From NCBI RefSeq assembly GCF_003025615.1, contig NZ_PYMJ01000021.1, positions 1 through 64,000 on the forward strand: a DNA stretch of 64,000 nucleotides, read 5' to 3'. A model generated the notes under the pieces. The model saw only the letters and a list, made by a program, of their open reading frames with translations, was not told the DNA's origin and did not search any database. Source of the DNA: Photobacterium frigidiphilum (lineage in GTDB: Bacteria > Pseudomonadota > Gammaproteobacteria > Enterobacterales > Vibrionaceae). This document shows, piece after piece, positions 53,754 to 63,484 of this stretch (positions within the stretch are counted from its first letter, which is position 1; each line of letters begins with the position of its first letter). A program made the position numbers and the translations under genes.

Positions 53754-53927
53754 AGTGAAATCTATAAAAAGAGAGAGTACGGGGAAAGGACGTTACTGGT
53801 GTCAGTTATTACGTTTATATCAGTGGTGAAAAAACGCACAAAATGTGGATAAAGAACTTGCGTTGAGTTAGGAAATCATTGATGCTTTCTGGATAAATAT
53901 AAAAAAACTCCTATTTCTCTCCCGTTG

Positions 53928-53952
53928 CCCCACCAGAAGGTGGGGAATTTTT
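53928..53952 (+). terminator. Terminator of the orphan + strand transcript
   Basis: CCCCACC-AGAA-GGTGGGG hairpin followed by AATTTTTA on the + strand. The nearest coding gene, engB, is on the minus strand, so this ends a separate + strand transcript. Confidence 0.8.
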
Positions 53953-54015
53953 ATGGCCCCTTCCTTAGAGCCATAAACAGACGTCGTTCTCTATTAACGA
54001 GTAATATTTACTCGA

Positions 54016-54702
54016 TTAATCATCGCTTTTGTCTGATAGCGTTTCACCAGTGTATGTCTCGCCATTTTCAGCCGCGGCAAGCATTAGTTGGCGCTCTAGT
54101 TCTGGTCCAAACCATGTATCTAGTTTACGACGAACTTGATCAAGTCCAATTCCCTTCAATGAAGAAAACAGCTCAATTTGTACATCACCACCAAAAGACT
54201 TTGATGATTCACGTACTTTTAGTAATTGCGCTTTACGTGCGCCGCTTTTCATTTTGTCGGCTTTCGTTAAGAGCACCAATACTGGAAGGCGGCTTTCGAT
54301 CGCCCAGAAAATCATTTGCTGGTCGAGATCTTTCATTGGGTGGCGGATATCCATCAATACCACCAAGCCTTTTAGGCACTCACGCTTTTGCAGGTATTCA
54401 CCTAGCGCTTTCTGCCATTTAATCTTCAATTCTAGTGGTACTTGAGCAAAACCATAACCTGGTAAATCGATTAGGTTACAACCCGTAGTCACTTCGAACA
54501 TGTTAATTAATTGTGTACGACCTGGTGTTTTAGAGGTACGCGCTAGACCTTTTTGATCTGTAATGCGGTTAAGTGCACTTGACTTACCTGCATTGGAGCG
54601 GCCAGCAAATGCGATCTCAACGCCTGTGTCTTGTGGCAAGTGGCGAATATCAGGTGCACTTGTGATGAATCCGGTGTTTCTGTAGTTGAGAGGTTGATTC
54701 AC
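54016..54702 (-). CDS. engB: Ribosome biogenesis GTPase EngB (YsxC/YihA)
   Basis: Essential GTPase needed for 50S ribosome assembly, 228 residues from the chosen GTG, which has a GACGGAGTTAACA ribosome site. G1 is GRSNAGKS, G2 [10 protein letters not shown]3 LPGYGFA (DxPG), G4 TKADK and G5 SSLKG. The frame is open to 54771 but the extra residues have no counterpart (E. coli YihA starts MTNLNYQQT). An acidic C-terminal tail follows the GTPase domain. It is divergent from the cytochrome c4 gene. Confidence 0.94.
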   Translation of the reverse strand: MNQPLNYRNTGFITSAPDIRHLPQDTGVEIAFAGRSNAGKSSALNRITDQKGLARTSKTPGRTQLINMFEVTTGCNLIDLPGYGFAQVPLELKIKWQKALGEYLQKRECLKGLVVLMDIRHPMKDLDQQMIFWAIESRLPVLVLLTKADKMKSGARKAQLLKVRESSKSFGGDVQIELFSSLKGIGLDQVRRKLDTWFGPELERQLMLAAAENGETYTGETLSDKSDD

Positions 54703-54860
54703 TGTTAACTCCGTCAAGTCTTCATGTAGTCGACTGATTACTTTTATGTAAAATTGTGTAAAATGTACCAAAACCGTGCTTGGTTTGTGGTCGCATTGTA
54801 TACCATGTAACTGAGCATTACTTGTGGTACTGGAAGCTCTATAATTATAAACGGAATGTC

Positions 54861-55478
54861 ATGAAGAAATTAGCACTTATATTGGCTCTTCTTGCCAGTT
54901 GCTCAGTCTGGGCTCAAGGAGACGCAGAAGCTGGAAAAGCAAAAGCTGCAACATGCGCAGCTTGCCACGGCGCCGATGGTAATAGCATTATGGCGCAATA
55001 TCCTAAAATTGCAGGACAACACCCTGGTTATATTGAAAAACAACTTAAAGAATTTAAGTTAGCGATGACCACTGGTGGCACACAAGGACGTAATGATCCT
55101 GTTATGGGAGGCATGGTAATGGCATTGTCTGAAGAAGATATGTCTGACCTTGCAGCTTATTTTTCTTCATTACCTATCTCTGAAAACGCTACGCCAGAAT
55201 CTTCAATTAAAGTGGGTAAGCAGTTGTATAACGTGGGTGATGCTGAGCGCGGTATTGCTTCATGTACTGCTTGTCATGGTCCTCGAGGTAACGGTACTAG
55301 CTTATCAGGATTCCCTAAAATCTCTGGTCAAAATGCTGAGTACATTAAGTTACAGTTAGAGAAGTTCCGCTCTGCTCAGCGTAACAACGACATGAACTCA
55401 ATGATGCAATCAGTAGCGGCAAAACTATCAGATGATGAAATCACCTCATTATCTCAATATGTTGGTGGTTTACACTAA
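54861..55478 (+). CDS. Diheme cytochrome c4
   Basis: A 205-residue exported cytochrome with a signal peptide (MKKLALILALLASCSVWA) and two covalent heme c sites, CAACH and CTACH, each followed by a Met ligand region (PVMGGMVMALSE and NSMMQSVAAKLSDDE). The two halves repeat the same GxPKIxGQ...Y pattern (YPKIAGQHPGYIEKQL and FPKISGQNAEYIKLQL), so the protein is two cytochrome c domains. Cytochrome c4 donates electrons to cbb3-type oxidases in the periplasm. ATG chosen at 54861; the frame upstream to 54780 lacks a signal peptide. Divergent from engB. Confidence 0.93.
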   Translation: MKKLALILALLASCSVWAQGDAEAGKAKAATCAACHGADGNSIMAQYPKIAGQHPGYIEKQLKEFKLAMTTGGTQGRNDPVMGGMVMALSEEDMSDLAAYFSSLPISENATPESSIKVGKQLYNVGDAERGIASCTACHGPRGNGTSLSGFPKISGQNAEYIKLQLEKFRSAQRNNDMNSMMQSVAAKLSDDEITSLSQYVGGLH

Positions 55479-55506
55479 GTACTCGTATTCCAGTATTGGT
55501 CAATGA

Positions 55507-55532
55507 AAAGGCAGCTTAGGCTGCCTTTTTCT
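55507..55532 (+). terminator. Cytochrome c4 terminator
   Basis: AAAGGCAGC-TTAG-GCTGCCTTTTT hairpin, 29 bases after the stop codon. Confidence 0.9.
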
Positions 55533-55773
55533 TTATGTCTTCTTTATTAAAGCTAAGTACGTAGACCACATATGCAGAAACTGCAAGTTAGTAACGAAAA
55601 TTCACTATTTTTAGTGCTTAAATCGTAGAACACTGAGAGGCGTGTGCGAGATCCGCTATTCGTGATAGCCCATCTAGATGATAAAGAAGGTGGATTTGAA
55701 TGACTATTTCAAAAGTATCAGGCAGTTAGTTCTATTGAAATAATATTACAAAAAAATGCTAAGAGCTGCCTTG

Positions 55774-55801
55774 TTGAATGAATCCTGAATGGGCGTAAAG
55801 T
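55774..55801 (+). promoter_or_regulatory. Promoter of the Csr sRNA
   Basis: TTGAAT (55774-55779), 16-base spacer, TAAAGT (55796-55801). A start about seven bases later falls on the GTCGACAGGG that resembles the 5' end of E. coli CsrB. No clear GacA/UvrY/VarA box was found. Confidence 0.5.
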
Positions 55802-55808
55802 ATGCCTT

Positions 55809-56266
55809 GTCGACAGGGAATACGACGAAGGATTGGGAAGCGCCAGGATGGCATGAGCAAGATGCTCGAAGGATACATCGGATGTCTGGCGAGGAAGCCG
55901 GGTAATTCGCAAGATGCGTAGGATTGTCATGGTTGACACTTACGGAAAAGGTTTCTATTGATACACAATAGAAAATAGGTACATAAAGGATTGTGTGCCC
56001 ACATGGATGGTGACATTGGTTATCAGGATGATAACGCGCTTAATGGATAGCCAGTTCAGGACGAACTGTTTTAACATGGATTGTCGCAAGGAAGACGAAA
56101 ATTCATCAGGATGATGAAGAACAACAACGTCTTGCAAGGAAAGCACAAATAACAAACGGATTATTGTCTAACCAGATTTTTATAGCTGGTTATGGGCAGA
56201 CTAGACAGGATTTAGCCATATTATGGCAACCTTATAGAGCGACAGGTTTATACCTGTCGCTTTTTT
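55809..56266 (+). ncRNA. CsrB/CsrC family small RNA (CsrA-sequestering)
   Basis: About 460 bases with no ORF and 20 GGA triplets, most in the loops of small stems (CAGGATG, AAGGATT, ATGGATG), the pattern of CsrB/CsrC, which binds many CsrA dimers and relieves CsrA control. It starts GTCGACAGGGAATACGACG, like the E. coli CsrB start, and ends in a strong hairpin AGCGACAGGT-TTAT-ACCTGTCGCT with TTTTT. In E. coli csrC sits between yihA and yihI; here it lies between engB/cytochrome c4 and yihI. Family certain, B versus C not. Confidence 0.9.
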
Positions 56267-56863
56267 CTTCATTAGCTTTCTGTTATGTTTCGCCTTCATT
56301 TTTCGATGGCTAAGCAATGCAGACATTTCTGCTATGTAATGACCTCTCGGTCAGTGAAATTAAAAATCATTTATAATCAACATGAAACTGTCTAAACAAT
56401 GACGGCTATTCTTATTGTTATTAGTGCGTAGTGCTTCTTTTTCGACGTACTGATAAAGCCAGAAGCCGATAGATTGGTATTCGGTTATGCCCTCGATCTT
56501 ACATTCTTCATAATGTTGGTTGATATAGGGTATAATGTGGCGATATATGACTCATATTTTGCTCATGAACCTAAAGTATTAGTAAGGCATCAAGCTTTAC
56601 TATTGGTACGGCAGCGATTGAACATTTTATACGCCTGCAAAGGAATGGGGGCTGCTGCTTAGCATAATACACACTAGCAGAAAGCTAGAATGAATGACTA
56701 AGCTGGCAATAGATGCAGATGCCTTTGCGCAATAGCATTACAAATACGATCCAACACAGATGCGCTTTTTTAGCCAAAATACCGTTTATTCTTCAGTAAA
56801 CAGTAATGGCTCGGAAGTTGATTTTGTTGGTAATGATGTGATTTTGCTGAGGAAGACCCAGTA
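56267..56863. other. Intergenic region before yihI
   Basis: About 600 bases without a supported gene. A TATAAT at 56531-56536 could be a promoter for the yihI-DUF2489 pair. A 62-codon open frame at 56474-56662 has no ribosome site and no recognisable features and was not called. Confidence 0.4.
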
Positions 56864-57409
56864 ATGACCCGTAAAAAAAGAAGTCGCGGTGTAGGATCAG
56901 AAGGCCCTGCAGTGTTCCGCGAGAAATCAACAACACAGGTTGATGTTGAAGCACGCAAAAGCCAGAAAGATAAAAAACGTAAAGGTTTGAAGTCTGGTAA
57001 CCGTAACGCAGATGCTTTGGATCCAAAGCATTACGCGAACGGTCAAAAGAAAGACCCACGTTTAGGCAGTAAGAAACTGATCCCATTAGTGGTTGAGAAA
57101 AAACCAACAACCAAGAAAGAGCGTCGCTTAAGCGCCGAGCAAGAATTGGATATGTTGGAAAATGATGCACAATTAATGGTGTTATTAGATCGTATTGAAG
57201 CGGGCGAGAAACTAGGTGCTGGTTTACAGAAGCAAGTGGATCAAAAACTAGACCGTATCGAGCATCTAATGGGTCGTTTAGGCTTACTTGAAGTTGAAGA
57301 GCCAGAAGAAGTCATTGAAGAAGCACCTGTACGTAAAGGCGCTAAAACCGATGAAGATTTACTTGATCAGTTTGAAAATATGGATCTAGATTCTTTCGGT
57401 AAGGAGTAA
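56864..57409 (+). CDS. yihI: Der GTPase-activating protein YihI
   Basis: A 181-residue cytoplasmic protein, YihI, which stimulates the GTPase Der and so modulates ribosome assembly in E. coli. The N-terminal half is highly basic (MTRKKRSRGVGSEGPAVF... DKKRKGLKSGNR), and the C-terminal half contains the conserved RRLSAEQELDMLENDAQLMVLLDRIEAGEKL segment and an acidic tail (TDEDLLDQFENMDLDSF). It is followed after 3 bases by the DUF2489 gene, so the two are cotranscribed. Confidence 0.92.
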   Translation: MTRKKRSRGVGSEGPAVFREKSTTQVDVEARKSQKDKKRKGLKSGNRNADALDPKHYANGQKKDPRLGSKKLIPLVVEKKPTTKKERRLSAEQELDMLENDAQLMVLLDRIEAGEKLGAGLQKQVDQKLDRIEHLMGRLGLLEVEEPEEVIEEAPVRKGAKTDEDLLDQFENMDLDSFGKE

Positions 57410-57412
57410 CCG

Positions 57413-57892
57413 TTGCAGGATATGACGCTTTGGTTAGGCTTGGGCGGCAGTATTATTGTCGCACTCGCTATATATGCTGGCTATTTGTTGTTTAAGGTAT
57501 ATCAGCAACATCAACACCATAAAGCTTTCTTGAAGCGTGCTGCGCTTCAGCAAGCAGAGCAAATAAAAACGCGTAATACCAATATTATGGATAGCGTGTT
57601 TATTATTGCTGATGCCGGAAAACAAGAACAATGTGACATGTCAGAAGTAACCATTCGTTTATATAAACTGATGGAAGTATTACAAGCTGAACAACACATT
57701 GATTTTGCTAGCAAGTTCCCAGCGATGTTTGAGCTTTATCATGTTGTAAGAGACATGCCACGTGGTGATGCCCGTAATATGATTCAAAAGAAAGAGCGAA
57801 TGAAGCTCGATCTAGAACGTATGAAAGCAGAAGTGCGACTACAAGATACAATTAAGTTAGAGCTCGACGATATCCTGTTAATGAAACCATAA
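57413..57892 (+). CDS. DUF2489 family membrane-anchored protein
   Basis: A 159-residue protein with one N-terminal membrane segment (LWLGLGGSIIVALAIYAGYLLF) and a long charged helical domain with the DUF2489 motif HIDFASKFPAMFELYHVVRDMPRGDAR. Function is unknown. TTG at 57413 is taken as start, with AAGGAGTAACC upstream; an ATG at 57422 is possible but farther from the ribosome site. It is the partner of yihI, as in other Vibrio and Enterobacteria, and precedes hemN. Confidence 0.85.
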   Translation: MQDMTLWLGLGGSIIVALAIYAGYLLFKVYQQHQHHKAFLKRAALQQAEQIKTRNTNIMDSVFIIADAGKQEQCDMSEVTIRLYKLMEVLQAEQHIDFASKFPAMFELYHVVRDMPRGDARNMIQKKERMKLDLERMKAEVRLQDTIKLELDDILLMKP

Positions 57893-58052
57893 TGGGTAGC
57901 CAGTCTACCTATTATTGAGTACTCACCATCTAGGTCATTTGATCTAGGTGGTATTTTCCTCGACCAAGAACTAGTAAGTGTTCTACATCTTTCTTGAGTG
58001 TGGCACACTGAACATCGAATTTATTCCCCCTTACAAATAGTGGAAGTACGTC

Positions 58053-59426
58053 ATGTCAAATGAGCAGATTATTTGGGATCAAGCACTGATAGAAAAGTAT
58101 AACTATTCAGGTCCTCGTTATACTTCTTATCCAACCGCTCTTGAATTTCATGAAGCCTTTACTCCTGCAGAATTTGATATGGCTTGTGCGCAATATCCAG
58201 ATCGCAAGCTTTCGCTTTATATCCATATTCCGTTCTGTCATAAGCTTTGTTATTACTGTGGCTGTAATAAGATTATTACCCGCCATCAACATAAGGCAGA
58301 TCAATACCTTGATGCTTTAGAGCAAGAGATTCGTCAACGCGCCTCTTTGTTAGGTGATCGCCAAGTAAGCCAATTACATTGGGGCGGCGGAACACCAACG
58401 TTCTTAACTAAGAAGCAAGCTAGCCGTTTGATGGCACTGTTACGCGACCAGTTTTCATTTGATACTGATGCTGAAATTAGTATTGAAGTTGACCCGCGTG
58501 AAATTGAATTGGATATGCTTGATCACTTGCGTGGCGAAGGTTTCAACCGTTTAAGCATTGGTGTTCAAGATTTTAATAAAGAAGTGCAAAAGCTGGTTAA
58601 CCGCGAGCAAGATGAAGACTTCATTGTTGCCATGGTACAGCGCGCTAAAGAGTTAGGTTTTCGTTCGACGAATCTTGATTTGATTTATGGTTTGCCAAAA
58701 CAGAACCGTGAACTATTTGCCGAGACATTACAGCAAGTACTGAAGATGAAGCCTGGGCGTTTATCGGTGTTTAATTACGCGCACATGCCAAGTTTATTTG
58801 CTGCTCAACGTAAAATTAAAGATGACCAGCTGCCATCAGCGAATGAGAAGTTAGGTATTCTACAAGATACCATTGCCACGTTAACCGGGGCTGGTTATCA
58901 GTTTATTGGTATGGATCACTTTGCTTTACCTGATGATGAGTTAGCTGTTGCTCAGCGTAATGGTGTTCTTCACCGCAATTTCCAAGGTTATGCGACACAA
59001 GGCGATTGTGATTTATTAGGTATGGGTGTTTCAGCAATCTCAATGATTGGTGACTGTTATGCGCAAAACCAGAAAGAGCTGAAAACCTACTATTCAGATG
59101 TACAAGAAAAGCGCCAAGCATTGTGGAAAGGGGTATCTCTTGATGCCGATGATTTGTTGCGTCGTGAAGTGATTAAAGCGTTAATTTGTAACTTCCAGCT
59201 TGATATGAAAGATATTGAGCAGCGATTCAATTTAACTTTTAATGAATACTTTGCTGAAGATCTCGGTTTGCTTAAAACCTTTATCAATGATGAATTGGTT
59301 ACCATTGATGGCCAATTTATTCATGTTGAGCTTAAAGGGCGTTTACTGATCCGTAATATTTGTATGTGCTTTGATAAGTACTTGCGTGACCGAGCACGTC
59401 AGCAGCAATTCTCTCGCGTTATCTAA
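58053..59426 (+). CDS. hemN: Oxygen-independent coproporphyrinogen III oxidase
   Basis: Radical SAM enzyme that oxidises coproporphyrinogen III to protoporphyrinogen IX without oxygen, 457 residues as in E. coli. The [4Fe-4S] cluster ligands are in CHKLCYYCGC (Cys62, Cys66, Cys69, with Cys71 also conserved), followed by WGGGTPTFL and the GVQDFNKEVQKLVNREQ and DLIYGLP segments. With hemCDXY in the same window it gives both early and late heme steps, though they are 30 kb apart. The ATG has a GGAAGTACGTC site. Confidence 0.95.
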   Translation: MSNEQIIWDQALIEKYNYSGPRYTSYPTALEFHEAFTPAEFDMACAQYPDRKLSLYIHIPFCHKLCYYCGCNKIITRHQHKADQYLDALEQEIRQRASLLGDRQVSQLHWGGGTPTFLTKKQASRLMALLRDQFSFDTDAEISIEVDPREIELDMLDHLRGEGFNRLSIGVQDFNKEVQKLVNREQDEDFIVAMVQRAKELGFRSTNLDLIYGLPKQNRELFAETLQQVLKMKPGRLSVFNYAHMPSLFAAQRKIKDDQLPSANEKLGILQDTIATLTGAGYQFIGMDHFALPDDELAVAQRNGVLHRNFQGYATQGDCDLLGMGVSAISMIGDCYAQNQKELKTYYSDVQEKRQALWKGVSLDADDLLRREVIKALICNFQLDMKDIEQRFNLTFNEYFAEDLGLLKTFINDELVTIDGQFIHVELKGRLLIRNICMCFDKYLRDRARQQQFSRVI

Positions 59427-59440
59427 TATAACTTAACGCT

Positions 59441-59503
59441 AAAAAAAGCCCTCATACTCAAAGTTAATGATCAGCATTAATTTTGAGTATGAGGGCTTTT
59501 TTA
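59441..59503. terminator. Very long bidirectional terminator between hemN and add
   Basis: AAAAAAAGCCCTCATACTCAAA / TTTTGAGTATGAGGGCTTTTTT: more than 20 paired bases enclosing an inner TTAATGATCAGCATTAA stem. T-runs on both strands serve both convergent genes. Confidence 0.93.
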
Positions 59504-59507
59504 ATGA

Positions 59508-60509
59508 TTAGCGTTGAGTGGCTTTATCTTTTAGCTGTTGTTTTTCAGCATCAGATAAGAAAGCCAGTTCTAGGCCGTTAATCTGCGCCTGACGAATTTG
59601 CTCTTGAGTCAGACCCACTTTCGGTGCTGCTACTTCATATTCGTGAGGAAGCTCGATACCTTCGACCGCAGGATCATCGGTATTTAGACATGCCAAAATA
59701 CCATGTTCTAAAAACTGCTTAACAGGGTGAGAGGCAAATGATTCAACGGTACTTGTTTGAATATTTGATGTTAGGCAAGATTCAATACCAATCTTGTTCG
59801 CTGCTAGATAATCCATCAGTTTTGGATCATGTACCGCTTTAACTCCGTGACCGATACGCACTGCACCAAGCTCTTGAATAGCTTGCCACATACTTTCAGG
59901 TCCTGCTGCTTCACCTGCATGAACCGTAACGCGTAGACCGGCATCACGTACTTGAGTGAAGTGTTTGATAAAGCGATCGCCAGGCTGACCTAATTCATCA
60001 CCAGCCAAATCAATTGCGACTAACTTATCTTTTTGCGTAAGCAATCCGTCAAGCTCTTGCTGACAAGCTTCTTGACCAAAAGTTCGGCTAAGGATACCGA
60101 TTAAGTTAGCTTGAATACCGAAATCTCGACAGCCTGCCGCTACACCATCAACGACGGCTTCCACAACACCAGCGATCGGTAGGTTATGTTTCATTGCCAT
60201 GTAATACGGCGAAAAACGTAGCTCGGCGTAATCAATCTGTGCATTCAGCGCATCTTCAACGTTTTCGTAGGCAACACGTCGACATGCTTCAAGGTCACCA
60301 AGAACAGCTACACCCCAATCGAGCTTAGAGAGGAAAGCCACTAAGCTTGGCTCTGCTTCAACGATCTGCACATGAGGGCGTAACCCTTCTAGATCCGTTG
60401 CAGGCAAGGCCATTCCAAATTTTTGACCTAAGTCTAAAATCGTTTGAATGCGGATATTACCGTCCAAATGGCGGTGAAGGTCGGTAAGGGGAAGCTGCTT
60501 CGTAATCAT
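59508..60509 (-). CDS. add: Adenosine deaminase
   Basis: Deaminates adenosine and deoxyadenosine to inosine and deoxyinosine; zinc enzyme of 333 residues, the same length as E. coli Add. Zinc and catalytic residues: HRHLDG near the N-terminus, [20 protein letters not shown] and NTDDPAV. The ATG at 60509 is chosen because it gives the family N-terminus ([17 protein letters not shown]); the frame upstream to 60560 looks like non-coding sequence. Convergent with hemN. Confidence 0.94.
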   Translation of the reverse strand: MITKQLPLTDLHRHLDGNIRIQTILDLGQKFGMALPATDLEGLRPHVQIVEAEPSLVAFLSKLDWGVAVLGDLEACRRVAYENVEDALNAQIDYAELRFSPYYMAMKHNLPIAGVVEAVVDGVAAGCRDFGIQANLIGILSRTFGQEACQQELDGLLTQKDKLVAIDLAGDELGQPGDRFIKHFTQVRDAGLRVTVHAGEAAGPESMWQAIQELGAVRIGHGVKAVHDPKLMDYLAANKIGIESCLTSNIQTSTVESFASHPVKQFLEHGILACLNTDDPAVEGIELPHEYEVAAPKVGLTQEQIRQAQINGLELAFLSDAEKQQLKDKATQR

Positions 60510-60684
60510 AATTATTGGTATCCCGATAAAAACTGGTGCGTAAGTATACGCAAAGAACAAATGACTATCATTATAGTCTGAGTGAATATTCGTTGATGTG
60601 AGTAGAAATTGTGTTGATGTTTACTGTATCTGTTGATTTATTATTATTTTCATCAATGATTGCAGGCAATGCGTAAACGCTAAT

Positions 60685-60719
60685 AAAAAACCTATCTGAT
60701 TGCTCAAATAGGCTTTTTA
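60685..60719. terminator. Terminator between ntrC and add
   Basis: AAAAAACCTAT-CTGATTGCTCAA-ATAGGCTTTTT: stem of ten pairs with A- and T-runs on both strands, beyond the ntrC stop. Confidence 0.8.
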
Positions 60720-60771
60720 AACGGGAATGCAGACTGAAGCTAAGCGTGATGGCGTAGATTACGACCTACGA

Positions 60772-62187
60772 TTAATCTGATGATATATTCAGCTCTTTGA
60801 GTTTTCGGGTTAAGGTGTTTCTGCCCCAGCCAAGTAGCTTGGCGGCTTCTTGTTTATGGCCATGGGTGTGTTCCAGTGCCGTTTCGAGCAAGATTTTTTC
60901 AAATTCTGGTAACGCTTCGCCAAGTAAATTATCGTTGCCTTGTTGAAGTGCTGTTCTTGCCCAGCATTGCAAAGAATGATGCCAGTGTGAATCAGTTGGT
61001 TCACCATTGATGAGCGTAGGGGCTTCTAGTAGCTCGGGAGGGAGATCGGAAGGCAGTATTTCATTACCACTTGCCATCACTGTTAACCAACGACAGGTAT
61101 TTTCTAATTGCCTAACATTACCCGGCCAATTGAGATTCGTGATCACATCAACAGTATCTGGATGCAATGTTTTCACTTCAACGGCGAGTTCATCTGACGC
61201 CCGTTGTAAAAAGTGTCGTGTCAATTGTGGTATGTCTTGGCGGCGATCTTTTAATGAAGGGATATGCACCCGAATAACATTTAAACGGTGGAATAAATCT
61301 TCTCGGAATCCGCCACTGGCAACCAGTTGTTCAAGGTTCTGGTGCGTTGCCGCGATAATGCGAACATCGACATTAACCGCAGAGTGCCCGCCAACACGAT
61401 AAAATTGTCCGTCAGCCAATACACGTAATAATCGGGTTTGAATATCTAATGGCATATCGCCGATTTCATCGAGAAACAGTGTGCCACCATTCGCTTGTTC
61501 AAAGCGCCCTTGTCGTACGCTATTCGCGCCAGTAAATGCCCCTTTTTCATGGCCAAACAATTCAGATTCAATTAAATCTTTAGGTATTGCGGCCATATTC
61601 AAAGCAATAAAAGCTTGCTTGCTACGTGGGCTATGACGGTGCAGGGCGTGGGCGACTAACTCTTTACCTGTACCTGATTCGCCGTTAATTAATACCGAAA
61701 TCGATGAGCGAGATAAACGACCTATTGCACGGAATACTTCCTGCATTGCCGGGGCTTCACCGATAATTTCAGGTACAACTTTAGTGTCACTTTCTGGCTG
61801 CTGTTGGCGTTTTTGCTCTTGGCTATGGGTTACCGCTCGCTCAACAAGGTTGACGGCTTCATCAATATCAAAAGGTTTCGGTAAGTATTCGAATGCTCCT
61901 TCTTGATAGGCGTTGACTGCTGCATCAAGGTCAGAGTGTGCCGTCATGATGATAACGGGCAATGCTGGGTAATCTTTTTGCAATGAACGGAGCAGCGTTA
62001 ATCCATCAGTACCAGGCATCCGGAGATCGGAAACCAAGACATCAGGAATATTACGCTCTAGTGCTTCAATGACACTATCGGCACTGGCAAAGGTTTCACA
62101 TTGTAATCCGGCCGCATTGAGTGTGCGTTCTAATACCCAACGAATCGAGCTGTCATCATCAACAACCCATATCAATCCTTTGCTCAT
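60772..62187 (-). CDS. ntrC: Nitrogen regulation response regulator NtrC (GlnG)
   Basis: Sigma-54 activator of nitrogen-limitation genes, 471 residues (E. coli 469). Receiver domain with DDD near residue 10 and phospho-acceptor Asp54 ([10 protein letters not shown]), then the AAA+ domain with Walker A GESGTGKE and the sigma-54-contact loop GAFTGA, and a C-terminal Fis-type helix-turn-helix ([25 protein letters not shown]). The start [12 protein letters not shown] has GAGGACGTCAGT upstream; the frame to 62226 was rejected. It follows ntrB by 74 bases, as in E. coli glnL-glnG. Confidence 0.95.
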   Translation of the reverse strand: MSKGLIWVVDDDSSIRWVLERTLNAAGLQCETFASADSVIEALERNIPDVLVSDLRMPGTDGLTLLRSLQKDYPALPVIIMTAHSDLDAAVNAYQEGAFEYLPKPFDIDEAVNLVERAVTHSQEQKRQQQPESDTKVVPEIIGEAPAMQEVFRAIGRLSRSSISVLINGESGTGKELVAHALHRHSPRSKQAFIALNMAAIPKDLIESELFGHEKGAFTGANSVRQGRFEQANGGTLFLDEIGDMPLDIQTRLLRVLADGQFYRVGGHSAVNVDVRIIAATHQNLEQLVASGGFREDLFHRLNVIRVHIPSLKDRRQDIPQLTRHFLQRASDELAVEVKTLHPDTVDVITNLNWPGNVRQLENTCRWLTVMASGNEILPSDLPPELLEAPTLINGEPTDSHWHHSLQCWARTALQQGNDNLLGEALPEFEKILLETALEHTHGHKQEAAKLLGWGRNTLTRKLKELNISSD

Positions 62188-62261
62188 ACTGACGTCCTCT
62201 ATTATTGTTATTTTCCCTGCCTTCATGACGAGGGATATTGTGTATAAATATCGTCTTTACG

Positions 62262-63311
62262 TTACTTTATGGGTAAATAAATCGTGAATTTTGTATGTCC
62301 TGGCCAACTAATCACTTCTATTTTTCCGTGATGTTGATCGACCAAATTACGTGCAATAGATAATCCTAACCCTGTGCCACCTTCTCGGGCCGTTACCATT
62401 GGGTAAAAAAGAGTGTCTTGAATCTCATTAGGGATCCCCGGGCCGTCATCAATAATGTCTATTTTTGCTGCTATTCGATATCTTTTACCTTGAATCAACG
62501 CTTGGTGTGCAGTGCGCGTTTTTAAGGTGATATTTCCCCCGCTTATTTGTTGTAATTCAAGGGCTGCATTACTCACAATATTCAAGATGGCTTGTTCTAG
62601 TTGCTCGGAATCCATTCTGAAGTCGGGCAAGCTTGGGTCGTAATCGCGATGCAGTTTAATTTTTTCACCGCAATCGAGGCTGACTAGCTGGCGCACTTTT
62701 TCAAGGACGATATGAATATTATCGATTTTTTGTAACCCGGGTCGTTGCGGGCCCAAAAGTCGGTCGACCAGGTTTCGTAGGCGATCGGCTTGCTCGATGA
62801 TCATCTGGGTATATTCAGTGTAACAAGGGTCTGGAAGGGTTTTTTCGAGTAATTGAGCCGCACCGCGTAATCCACCCAGCGGATTTTTAATTTCGTGTGC
62901 TAAGCCGCGCACTAATTCTTTGGCGGCTTGCTGCTGAGCATGTTGGCTCAGCTCTTGACTAATACGACGTTGCTGATCGATAGGTTTGAGTTCTAGCAGA
63001 ATTAATAACTCTTTCTGCCAAGAGATAGGGCTGGCATTTAACTCTAAGGTATAGCGTTTACCATCGATAACAAAGGTGACATCACTGTCTGCTAAGCCCT
63101 GACCGCTTTGCAAGGTTGCTTGGATTAAACCAATATCAAGCGAAGAATGTTGCAATAAATTAGGAAGACAGACTCCCAGTAAGCGACGTTTACTGTACGA
63201 CAGTAATTGTTCTGCTGCTGGGTTGACGTAACGCATGATGAGCTGTTCATCAAGCAAGATCACAGCGGTGACTAAGTTATCGAGAATTATAGGGGTGAAG
63301 GCAGTCGTCAC
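62262..63311 (-). CDS. ntrB: Nitrogen regulation sensor histidine kinase NtrB (GlnL)
   Basis: Cytoplasmic histidine kinase/phosphatase for NtrC, under PII control. The GTG at 63311 gives 349 residues, the same as E. coli NtrB, and puts the phospho-acceptor at His139 ([20 protein letters not shown]), also the E. coli position; an AAGGATGATAATC site precedes it. N-terminal PAS domain ([24 protein letters not shown]), then HisKA, and HATPase_c with N box [12 protein letters not shown]1 [11 protein letters not shown]2 [13 protein letters not shown]-like [13 protein letters not shown]. An alternative ATG lies at 63320. Confidence 0.95.
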   Translation of the reverse strand: MTTAFTPIILDNLVTAVILLDEQLIMRYVNPAAEQLLSYSKRRLLGVCLPNLLQHSSLDIGLIQATLQSGQGLADSDVTFVIDGKRYTLELNASPISWQKELLILLELKPIDQQRRISQELSQHAQQQAAKELVRGLAHEIKNPLGGLRGAAQLLEKTLPDPCYTEYTQMIIEQADRLRNLVDRLLGPQRPGLQKIDNIHIVLEKVRQLVSLDCGEKIKLHRDYDPSLPDFRMDSEQLEQAILNIVSNAALELQQISGGNITLKTRTAHQALIQGKRYRIAAKIDIIDDGPGIPNEIQDTLFYPMVTAREGGTGLGLSIARNLVDQHHGKIEVISWPGHTKFTIYLPIK

Positions 63312-63484
63312 GATTATCATCCTTGTTAATATCAACCGACATGTACTGTCTGTATAAAACAGTATAGTGAAGGGATTGATATGACGCACCATATTGGTGC
63401 ATTCAAGTGTAACCTGCCTGTCTACAATAGTGCATTAAAAAATCATGCATCAATCTCCATTTCAGAATGAAACCATAGAAACCG

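Noticed and set aside
53925-54422. Plus-strand ORF of 165 codons overlapping engB
   Set aside because: Antisense to the essential engB gene and starting within the transcription terminator at 53928; no supporting motif.
56474-56662. 62-codon ORF before yihI
   Set aside because: No ribosome site, no motif, and no reason to prefer it to chance.
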